Source: Blastocladiella britannica (taxonomy: Eukaryota > Blastocladiomycota > Blastocladiomycetes > Blastocladiales > Blastocladiaceae). From it: a DNA stretch of 32,103 nt. Shown piece by piece: positions 7,121 through 16,322 of the stretch. Under the pieces are notes generated by a model that ran no database searches, was not told the DNA's origin, and saw nothing but the letters and a program-made list of their open reading frames with translations. Positions within the stretch are counted from its first letter, which is position 1, and each line of letters begins with the position of its first letter. The position numbers and the translations under genes are program-made. The DNA lies in assembly GCA_025349905.2 (NCBI GenBank), contig MU624679.1, positions 1 through 32,103 of the forward strand, written 5' to 3'.

Positions 7121-10100
7121 TCAACGACGAGAGGCGCCCCGCGACGCAGTGGCAGCTTCTGCTGATGGAGCATGACTGGACGATGACGACAATGAGCCCT
7201 TGATTACATCCACGGTGGACGTGCCATCGCGGAACTTTGTCTTGAAAATGGTGTGCGCATTGTTGAACATGCCCTCCTTGAGCGAGACGATAATGAACTG
7301 CGAGCCCGTGAACCGCGTCTTGATCAGCTGGCCAATGTTTTGCGTGTGCGACAAGTCCAGCGCCGCGTCCACCTCGTCCAGAATGTACATGGGCGCTGGC
7401 TTGAACTGCAGCAGCGCCAGCACCAGCGCCAGGGCAATCAGCGATCGCTGCCCACCCGACAGCTCCGCCAACGACTCTTTCCAGATCTTTCCCAGGCGCA
7501 CGCGGATCTCGAGCCCAGACAGGAGGCGGTCGCGGTCGGCGGGCCGCAGCTCGGCCGTGTTGTTGCCCGGCAGCAACTCGCCAAAGATGGTCCCAAAGTC
7601 GGCGTTGACTTGCTCCCACGTCTTGCGCAGCTCCGACTCCTTGATGTCGTCGAGCCGGCTGATGGTGTCCTCGATCTTGACCTTGTCGGCCTGCACCGTC
7701 GCCAGCTTCTCCTGCAGCTCGCGCTCGCGCCGCTCGGCCACTCCAATCATCTCCATCACGTGCACGTTCACGGCCCGCTTGAGTTGCTCGAGCCGCTTGC
7801 GAACGGCCGTCAGCCGCGACTGCGCGTGCGTGAGCGATTCGGACAGGTCGGGCAATTGAGATTCCGACTGCGACTCGCTTGATTGCGACGATGACGAAGC
7901 CAGCCATGGGAACTTTTCCGTGAGCTTGCGCAGCGCGGCCTTGGCCGACTCGACGTCGCGCTGGGCTCGCTTGGCCTCGGACTGCGCGTCGTTGCGCGCT
8001 GTCTCGGCCGCAGCAATGTCCGCCTCGAGCTGCTTGATCCGCTTGGTCACGGCCGCCCGCTCCGCATCTGAAGCGGCCGCGTCACGACGGTGGTGCGCCA
8101 GCTGGGCAGCGATCCCGGCGACTTCGGCCTCGGCCGCTGCATCATCATCGCTCGCCGCGCGCAGTTCCGCTTGAGCCGTGGCAACAGCCGTTTCTGCCGC
8201 CTGCACGGCCAGTTGTGCTGCTTCGAGCTCAGACGTGCGCGCATCTGCCTCGGCAGCCACCTGCTCGGCCTCCATTTTCGCGCTGGCGGCCTTCTTGGTG
8301 GCGGCCGAATGGGCCTTTTTCGCCGCTGCTAGCCTCTGCCGGAGCGCCGCCTCCTGGGCCTTGGACGACGCGCCGTCAGCCGCCACTGCGTCAGCCTCCA
8401 GATCCGCTAGAGTTTGGCGCGTGCGTGCCGCTCGCTGCTCCAGGTCCGCTTGTCGGGCAACCAGGTCGGTGTGCTCGCGGGCAGCGTCTGCGATGCGGGC
8501 AGCAATGGCTTCGGGGGTGGCGAGAGCCCCGTGCACCGGAGCCGCATGTGCTGCCTCGTGGCGAGCCTGCAGGGCCGCCGTGAACTCGACGAGCGCCGCC
8601 AGGGCCTGGGTGGCGGACTCGGCGCTGGCAATCTCTGCGTCCAGTGCCTGCAGGGCAGGACCAAGCGTGGCAATGCGTGCTTGGAGGTCGTGGTAACGCA
8701 TGACGTGCACGAGCAGTGGACCCGATGAGGACTGGCCATTGTCGCCACCCGAGAGCATGCCCGATGGATCGTACACGTCACCGGCCCATGTGACGGATTG
8801 CGCAGAGATGGCGCGGTCGTAAGTGACGGCATTGGCTGCTTTTGGATCTTTGTTTTTGTTTCCAGTTGTTTGTTAGAGGATTTGAAACTAATGGATAGTT
8901 GGAACGATATTGGAACGTACCTTGACAAATAAAGGTCGATCCAAACACGTATTCCATGGCCGCCTTCACGCCCTTGTCGTACTGGACGAGATCGAGAGCC
9001 AACACGGCCTTGCCATCGGTGATTTTCTTTGCACGTTGGACCTTGTCGCGCGTAATGACGTCGGACCGAATCGTGGTCAGAGGAATGAGCGTGACGCGCT
9101 TCTTCAAGCGGCCATGCTGGAGGAGCTGTGATCCGACGTGCTCGTCCGCCACGACAATCTGTTACATAACGCAAGTCAGTATCTCACCACCAAAAAAAAA
9201 AATAAAAAAAGTAAAGGAAGTGATAAAATACGTCGTAAAGGCGGCTCCCTGCGGCCATCTCGAGGGCGGACGCCTTGTTGGCATGCTCGGAATCGAGACG
9301 CAAGAGTGAGGCAACGGTGCCAAAGACCTTTGACCGGTCAAAGTTGGCAGTTGGGTCGCTGTAGTCGAATGACACTGCGTGCGCGACCTTGGCATATAGT
9401 GCCTCTGATTCCTGTGAAAGAGCCAAAATATGAATCTTCCACATATCACAAATCAAACAAAGGAAAGCGCACTCGCGTCAAGGACGAAATCTCGGCCGCC
9501 ATTTCCCGCCGCTTGGCCTTCAAACCTTGTGCATGTGCGGCCGGATCCGTCGTCAGGCCCTGGCCGGCAAGGTCGGCACGCATGGCCGCGAGTTTCGCAT
9601 TGACGCGCTCAAACGACGCGTCGAGCTGGCTCATTTCCTCTTGCCGAGCCTGTGCGCCACGACGCGCTCGCTCCAGCTCCGGCTCCAGTGCCGCAGATTC
9701 GCGATCGACAGCAACAATGCGGGCTTCCAGCGCCGAACGGTCCGCATCAATAGAAGCCAGGAGTGCTCGCTCGTCCTGCAGCGCGCGCTCGGCCGCAGCC
9801 GCGGTGGCTGCAGTATTACCATCGCCCACTGCGGCCTCGGTCAGGGCGGCAATGCGGTCCTGGAGCCGCTCCAGCTCGCGCGCGCAATCCTCCACCAGCA
9901 CCGTGGCACGGTCGGTATTCCGCGCCGCGTCGGCCTGCCGGTCGGCCAGCTCGGACAGGGCCGCCCCAGCGGACGCGTGGGTGGTGGCGGCGCGGCGGAC
10001 GGCATTGGATTCGTCAGCCACCGATCGGCGCAGCACGTCGACGCGCGACGAGAGCTGGGCCGCTCGTTTCCGCGCCGCCGTCTCGCGCGCCAACAGGTCC

Positions 10101-10984
10101 TGGACCACGGGGGATCCGGTACCGGCGGCCGTCAGCGCACGGTCGCGGGCCGCGAGCTCTGCTTGCGTGGACGCGAGCTTGGTGAGCTGCGCGGTGGCGG
10201 CGGCGACCGATTCCAGCAAGGTCGTTGCATGCGCGGCCGCGGATTGGGCGCGATTTTGCTCGCGGGCATGCTCCAGCACCACGACGCGGCGTTCAGCGCG
10301 GTCCGACTCAGCCACCAGCTGCTGGTACTCGAGAAACGCATTGCGCTCGGCGCGCAGGCGGTCCAGTTTCGGGAGCACGTCCGAGATGAGCAGGTCCGAG
10401 ATCTCGTCCAGCCGCTTGACTTTTTTCGCAATGGTCTTTTCCGCCTTTTCTTTCCGCTCCTCAAACATGCGCGTGCCTGCAGCCTCCTCCACCATAGCCA
10501 GGATCTCGAGCGGCTTCATGTTGAGCACTTTGGTGATGCGGCCCTGCATGATCAAGAAGTGCGGGTTGTTGACGTTGAGCTGCACCGACTGGAACAAGTT
10601 GGCGACCACGTTCTGCTGCGACGTGTGGCCGTTGATGAGGTACTTGTTCTTGCCGCCCACCACCACCTGCCGCGTCACCACAATCTCGTCCAGGTGCGCG
10701 TACCCAACGGGCGACTGCGGCTTGTCGCGGTTGTCAAACACAATGGAGACCGTGGCCTTTTGGATGCCGGCCTGCCCGCGCTTGTACACGAGATCGTGCA
10801 GGTTGTTGGCGCGCACGTGCGACAGCGTGGTGATGCCCAGCACAAAGCAGATGGCGTCCAGGATGTTGGACTTGCCGGACCCGTTGAGGCCCGTGACCGC
10901 GTTGAATTTTGGGTCCCAGCCAGAGATGACGGTGCGCGTCGCATACGATTTGAACCCGTCGAGGACGATTTCTTTGATGTGCAT
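7121..10984 (-). CDS. SMC2: Condensin ATPase subunit SMC2
   Basis: Four exons on the minus strand: 10984-9473, 9411-9232, 9158-8921 and 8835-7121; protein of 1214 residues, normal for SMC2. SMC2 pairs with SMC4 in condensin to compact mitotic chromosomes. Visible parts: N-terminal head with Walker A GLNGSGKS at 32-39 and a Q-loop region ([15 protein letters not shown]); coiled coil; hinge (from about 505, ending past GSRLYD and IVVADEHVG); second coiled coil; C-terminal head with ABC signature LSGGQRS from 1102 and Walker [13 protein letters not shown] from 1126. KRGQAGI and [13 protein letters not shown] separate it from SMC1, 3 and 4. Introns are 61, 73 and 85 nt. The last acceptor is AAGCAG, so exon 4 may begin at 8838 (one extra Ala) or 8835. 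A Ser/Gln-rich insert (near [13 protein letters not shown]) and a Ser-rich tail are lineage-specific. Confidence 0.97.
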
Positions 10985-11052
10985 TTTTTATAGATTTTTC
11001 GGAGGAAGTACGCTGCTGAGCGCCGAGAGCCGGAGCCAGTCGTGGTATGTGC

Positions 11053-11058
11053 TTTATA
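11053..11058 (-). promoter_or_regulatory. TATA-like box upstream of SMC2
   Basis: The minus strand reads TATAAA here, 69 bp or more upstream of the SMC2 start at 10984, within the 120-bp gap to the next gene's stop. It could instead serve as a variant polyadenylation signal for the upstream RNA-repair gene. Confidence 0.3.
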
Positions 11059-11104
11059 GTCGAATGATTAATAAAGAGAAAAGGCCGTGTGAGATGCGAT
11101 CAAT

Positions 11105-14100
11105 TCATTCACGATGCGCGACCACAACGCTATTGGCAACAAACTCGGACTTTGACCAGTGGTCGTTCCCGGCAATGAAATCCTCGCGCACGTATTTGGC
11201 ACGGTGCACCAATGAAGGGCCGCGATCAAGCCGGACAACAATGCCTTCGGGCACCGCCGCGCCGTACACGCTGCCCATGGACCGCACCCACGCGTCCGCA
11301 TCCTGAATCGTGTTCAGGTGCTCTGCGGGCCACACTTTACCGCTCCACACGGTGCGCACTGCGTGAACTGGAGCCTCGTCATCACAGGCCGCTCGTTCCA
11401 GGGCCGCCCGCATGCTCCCGCGACTGAGATAGCGCCGAGTGCCCGTGTCAAAGAGATCGAACGCGATGAACCGGTCGGGGAGCGCCGAGTAGTGCACCGA
11501 GTGCTTGGCCGCCGCCCACTCGCCAAACAGGATGCGCCGCGATGGTGACCCGTCGGCGTTCTTCTCGCCGCTCATCAGCAGCAACCGAACGAGCGTGCGC
11601 CGGTGCCGCTCGAGCCATGCTGGAAGCGCAGAGAACTGCGGGTGCGTCACAGCCGCGCTGCCACCGATCGATTCGGCGCCTGAGATGGACGGCGTGCACG
11701 CCACAAAGTGCGATCGATTCTGCGCGAGGAGCACGATCGTGCACTCGTCCGGGTTGTCGGGGTCGAGCGGCGACAGTGGAATGGCGTGGATGCCGACATT
11801 GGCGCCATCAATCTTTTCCTCGACAGTCCAGAGCTCGTCGTCATTGGAACTCTGCGCATGCTGGAAATGCGCCAGATCCGAAATGACAATGTCGTCGTCG
11901 GTGATGCTGCGCGCGCCAGGGTACAGGTGCGCAGTGCGCGGGAACTTGGTCATGAGCGCATCGGTGCGTGTCAGCTGCGCGAGGAGCGCCTGCGCTTGGT
12001 TGTAGGTATGCACCGTCGCCCAGGTCCCATAATGCTTGGACTCGGCGTCTCCCTCCTCGGCAGCGGCAACAACTTTGGCCAGCCGACCAGCACGACTAGT
12101 CGGTGGTACCGAGAAGCGCGGTGGCTGCATCTGACGCGCAAACCCAGCTACCGCCCGCGCGGCACGCTCTGCCGGCAGCGTCGGGTGATTGGTTCGGTTC
12201 TCGGCACGCCGCACGCACACGTCTGCCGGCGCGGCAAAGTGGACGCCTAGCACCTCGTGCGGTGCCGGATCGAACGCCGCCGCGAGTGTGGCGAGCCGGT
12301 AGGCAGCGGTCGCATGACACGCGTCCAGGATGATGCGCATATCGGCCGTCTTGCAGTAAGCCCCGACCGCGGACAGGAAATCTCCCGGGTTGTCGCTATC
12401 CACAATCACGAACCGCGCGGCGGGTAACTGCGCTTGCAGCGCGCGTGAGAAATGCGATTTACCTGATCCGGGCAGCCCCATCAATAGCACCACGCGGGGT
12501 AAGTGGCCGAGGTGAAAGTGACTGGGCCCAGCCATCGTGGGTGTCGCCGGGAGATCCGCGTCCCAGCTCTTGGCCGAGGGCTGCTGCTGAATGCGCTTCC
12601 AGCACGCGTCCGAGTAACGCTGGATGAAGAGCTCCTGCGCCGTCGACTCGATGCTGCCTGGGCGATAGCTGCGCACGTCGGCCATGGCCTGGCTAGCCGA
12701 AAGCGCCGGGATCGCGCGCATGGCGCACACTGAGCCCGAGGTACACTCGGCTTCGAGCTCCGGGAACCCATCGTTGAAGTGGGCAGCGGCACGCGCCGTT
12801 TCGATGGCAATGGAGGTCTTGCTCGCGCACTCCTCGCAAAGTGGGGGCGGTGCGCGAAACCCAAACCGGATCAAATACGCAGAAAGGAAAGACCCAGTGC
12901 GGCCCTTGCCGCCCGCGCAATGGACAAGTGTCCCACACGCTTTATTATTGCGGTGATATGCCAGTACCACCAGTCGAATAAAAGCATCGGCCTGGGCCAC
13001 GGTGGGCGGTTCCTGGTCGGCGACTGGAAGCACAACGCGCGAGTTCGCCTCGGGAAACCACACATCGGGAAGCTGCTTTTCGAGCGTGGTGGTGACAACC
13101 AAGCCCACGCCAAGCTCGCGGACAAGAACCACATCGGCCGCCGAGCAGGGCTCGGACATGCCGCAGAGCACGCCCGGAATGAGCCACGAAAAGAAGCGGG
13201 GTAGAGCGACCTGGGCAGGCGGGGAGTCGAGTCGGCGGACCTGGTAACGAGCACCGTGCATGGTCGGCGCGATCCAGTCAGCCGCCGCGAGAATACGTCG
13301 CAAGGCGATCGGGTACCGTGCCTGAAACAACTGGCGGTGCTGTGTGAGCACCTTGATGGCCGGCGCAATCCAAGCGTCGCTGGCAGCATCGTCGGCCAGG
13401 ATTTCCCAGACCGAGATGGTGATTTGATGGTCGAGCAGCAATCGACCGAGCATTTTGCACGCATAGGCGACCAATGGGACGTCCACGGACTCGCAGGTAG
13501 CAATAGCGGTCCAGTGCCAAAACACGGCGGCCCGAAGATGGCCGAGCTTCATGTGGGCATCGGCGATCCGAGCAAAAATGGGTGGGGGTAACGGGGACGG
13601 GATGGCAAGACATGCCTCCAGGCATGCGTCGTAGTTCCCAGCCGAGAACTCAAGCGCGGCACGGGCAACTAGCACGCTCGTGTCAGAGAGGACGAGTGTG
13701 GGTAAAGCCGATATGGCGGTGAGGAGGCGGGGGACGACGGCGGTGCGGCACGCGGCCGGAATACCCAAGGGCACCACTGCAGCGAGGGTTCGGATCGTGT
13801 CTCGCTGCCATGCGCTGTCGCCGTAGAGTGCTGCCGTAAGGTCTGCGACCGCTCCATTTCCATTTTCATAGAGGGCAGCGCCGGGACCGAGAGGGACCAA
13901 AAGTGATCGTGTCGTCGCAAGTCCAGCACGATGGCGCGCAACGGTAATGGCGGGGGCAATGACTGTCAGCGCGAGGGCTGATCCCTTGGCGGCCACGGCA
14001 GTCACTGCACAAACGAGGTCTGGTATCTGGAATAAGCGTTTTAAGTATTTTTGATACGCGTCCAATTCTCAAGTATATACCAAGGCAACCAAGACGCGTC

Positions 14101-14281
14101 GGTACTCGGCCAGCGCGTCGGGCGTGAGGGCCGTTGATTCAGCAGGTGTCAGGACTACAATGCCGCGTGTGGTTTCAGGTGTGATCGTCCTTGTCGCGAT
14201 GGCGGCCAGGGCAAGTGCAATTGCCGGCGGCGGCGTGATAAGCCAGTGACCAGAGTGCTCAATCAGGGATGGCGGCTGCAT
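11105..14281 (-). CDS. RNA-repair fusion: Cys phosphatase, polynucleotide kinase, RNA ligase
   Basis: Exons 14281-14081 and 14026-11105 (54-nt intron) encode 1040 residues. Residues 1 to about 340 are helical, with TPR-like stretches (LEFSAGNYDACLEACLAI; ADAHMKLGHLRAAVFWHW). Residues about 345-500 form a dual-specificity/PTP-like phosphatase: CX5R loop HCAGGKGRTGSF with nucleophile C437 and R443, and a candidate general acid D404 in PVADQEPPT. Residues about 575-720 are a P-loop polynucleotide-kinase-like domain: Walker A GLPGSGKS (584-591), VDSDNPGD (DxD, 610/612), ILDACHATAAYR and a basic lid (RRAENRTNHPTLP). Residues about 770-1040 are an ATP-dependent RNA ligase: motif I EEKIDGANVG with K805 as adenylated lysine, FGEW at 901-904 and IAFDLFD, motif IV EGIVVR (994), motif V-like RAKYV (K1011). 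This suggests healing and sealing of broken RNA ends, as in proteins Pfam calls Swiss Army Knife RNA repair. All key residues look intact. RNA as substrate is inferred. Confidence 0.9.
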
Positions 14282-14558
14282 TATATAATTTATGGTATAT
14301 TACTTGCGGTTGACCAGATGTGCGACCAGATTTGGGCAGTCCTCCGCACGTATTTTATGTGTTTACGGTTGAAGGAGCAGTGAGTTAGGAGGCAGTGACT
14401 ATGCAGTGACGCACAAAAAAAAAAAAACGCCTCACACGTGATGTATCTCGAGTGAGACGGGTCCGTTCTTCTTTCTACCTGCTGCTGGACCACCCTGGAC
14501 TGGCACCACACCATATCTTACGTAAGGGCGCCAGAACTAGCAGAAAAATTCGTTCAAA
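14282..14558. promoter_or_regulatory. Shared divergent promoter, RNA-repair gene / F-box gene
   Basis: The two divergent start codons are 277 bp apart. The spacer holds a palindromic E-box CACGTG at 14435-14440, a bZIP-type palindrome TTACGTAA at 14518-14525, a poly-A run at 14415-14427 and a TATATAA-like stretch right next to the RNA-repair start. Which gene each motif serves is not known. Confidence 0.4.
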
Positions 14559-16055
14559 ATGGAGAGCGATGCCGTTGCCGACAATGGCGCCGCTCTCTTG
14601 ACTGACCCGCTCGATTCCATGGCGCCGCCCCTCTCATGCTCGATTGCGTTTGCGATGCCTGCCACGGCCGCGCATCTCAAAGTCACTAATGCCGACCCGG
14701 TTGTTGCCGCCGCGCGCGTTGCTTCCCTTCCCGTCGAGGTGCTTGACTTGGCGGCGTTCTCGGCCGCAATAGTGGCTGAGCGGCCTGCCCTGACTCTGAT
14801 TTACTCCCCATCTCCGCCATTACATCGCCATGGGCCAGTCTCTGGCAATGCAGACGTTGACGCGCCGCGCCGCCGGCATTCCGCGGCCAGTATCGTGAGC
14901 GCCCGCCACTTTCCACCACTCGTGCAATTGCCATCGCAGCAGAAAAAGAGGCAGCCACTCGTCCGCGATGCGCTCTTGTATTTCCCACGGCTGCTCTGGG
15001 GCGCCGCCACCAGCGCTGGCCACCTCGCCATGGTGCTCGTCTCGGTGTATTCGCTCCCGGGGTCCGTGGCAAAGGCTCTTTCGTACGCGTACCGCCGCCG
15101 CCGCCACGCATTCCCGCTCATGTCATGGTCCCAAGTCATGATGTCGGTCCTCTTTGGCGCATTCCATGAGCAGCCGGTACAACGCCATCCGAATGCGTCA
15201 TCGCTACTTGACTCGCTCCCAACCGAACTGCTGCTCAATGTCGCGAGGCGCCTCCCGGTAGAGTCGGTGGTGGAGTTCGGTCTGACTGCTCGGCGCTTTC
15301 TGGCCGTGACCGAGGATCGATCGCTCTGGATGCAGCTGGTGCGGCGCGATTTCGGACACGCACGTCGCTTGAAACTGTGCCCTCACTCTCGCCGCCGCCG
15401 GCGCAGCAGCAGTAGCAGCACCTCGGACGGCAATAGCAGAAAGCCATGGTCCGAGGAAAAGTGGCACTACCGGATCCTGTCCGAGACGGCGCGTCTGCAG
15501 CGGCCGTGCAAGTGCACCCATGCCGACAGCTGGCGACACACGCTCGTAACGGGCGTGATGTGCCGCCACCACGCCTCATGGGCAGATCTACGCCAGTCGC
15601 CGAGCGAGTTACTGCAGACTCAGGCGACTCGTGCCCGAGAACACCTGTATCACGTTCCCCTCACCCCAGTAAAGCTGCTGGGCCTGGCTCTGGCGCTGGT
15701 GCTTATCCCGCCGACCCACCTGCGACTGTCCACGATCGCATTCCACGGGGCATTCGGCCACATTGCGCAGGACCTGCACTCTGCGTCGGTGATGATTGTG
15801 CGCGACGCAGTGGTCGAGGAGGGACACTGGTTGGTGGTCACTGCGCCGCTGGCCGCTTTGGCAGCATTCTTGCGCGATGTGGACTGGCTCTTGCGTAAAG
15901 TGACGACCCATAGGCGACTGCTTGTGGCCCTGGCGCGGTGCGTCCTGGGCGTGTCGGTCATTGGGCTGGCGGCCATTGGGTGGTTGACGGGCTGGCGGTT
16001 GCTGACGGCCGCGGCGGCGACCAAGGGTACGGCCGCAGCTGTCGTGTACTTGTAG
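14559..16055 (+). CDS. F-box protein with C-terminal hydrophobic segments
   Basis: Single exon, 498 residues, ATG with A at -3. An F-box is visible at about residues 216-262: LLDSLPTELLLNVARRLP, then LTARRFLAVTEDRSLWMQLV. F-box proteins bind SKP1 and bring substrates to an SCF ubiquitin ligase. The region before it is Ala/Pro-rich with one moderately hydrophobic stretch (about 145-170). After the F-box come an Arg/Ser run (RRRRRSSSSSTS), a Cys/His pair region (CKCTHADSWRH, CRHH) and hydrophobic segments at about 370-385, 424-438 and 455-480, so the protein may be anchored in a membrane. No WD40, LRR or Kelch substrate domain is seen. The family beyond the F-box is not recognised, and the target is unknown. 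Membrane insertion is inferred from hydrophobicity only. Confidence 0.8.
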   Translation: MESDAVADNGAALLTDPLDSMAPPLSCSIAFAMPATAAHLKVTNADPVVAAARVASLPVEVLDLAAFSAAIVAERPALTLIYSPSPPLHRHGPVSGNADVDAPRRRHSAASIVSARHFPPLVQLPSQQKKRQPLVRDALLYFPRLLWGAATSAGHLAMVLVSVYSLPGSVAKALSYAYRRRRHAFPLMSWSQVMMSVLFGAFHEQPVQRHPNASSLLDSLPTELLLNVARRLPVESVVEFGLTARRFLAVTEDRSLWMQLVRRDFGHARRLKLCPHSRRRRRSSSSSTSDGNSRKPWSEEKWHYRILSETARLQRPCKCTHADSWRHTLVTGVMCRHHASWADLRQSPSELLQTQATRAREHLYHVPLTPVKLLGLALALVLIPPTHLRLSTIAFHGAFGHIAQDLHSASVMIVRDAVVEEGHWLVVTAPLAALAAFLRDVDWLLRKVTTHRRLLVALARCVLGVSVIGLAAIGWLTGWRLLTAAAATKGTAAAVVYL

Positions 16056-16322
16056 TGGCTGAATACATGCATGAACAACCTAAAAATAGACCAATCAGAT
16101 TCGTTTTTGCCTTTGCGCAACGGACTAAGGCCGCTTCTCGTTTCCCTTCCCATTTCGTACCAAATAATTTGTATACGAACAGAGGTCCGCCCTTGACCGT
16201 GCACAAAAGAGGAGAGGCCTATTTTTTTCAAACGCGTACGTGGAAAAAAAAAAAATTTCAAGTGCTCCATTACTCGACCGTGCTGACAAAGTTGCCCCTC
16301 TTCAAAAAGCACAAAAAAGAAA
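16056..16322. other. Intergenic, upstream of the copper ATPase
   Basis: 267 bp with T-rich and A-rich runs. It should hold the F-box gene's 3' UTR and the ATPase promoter. I see no clear copper-response element or RNA gene. Confidence 0.4.

Noticed and set aside
9138..11306. 722-codon plus-strand open frame opposite SMC2
   Set aside because: It is antisense to well-conserved SMC2 exons and their introns; Ser/Arg/Ala-rich composition is typical of a GC-rich shadow frame.
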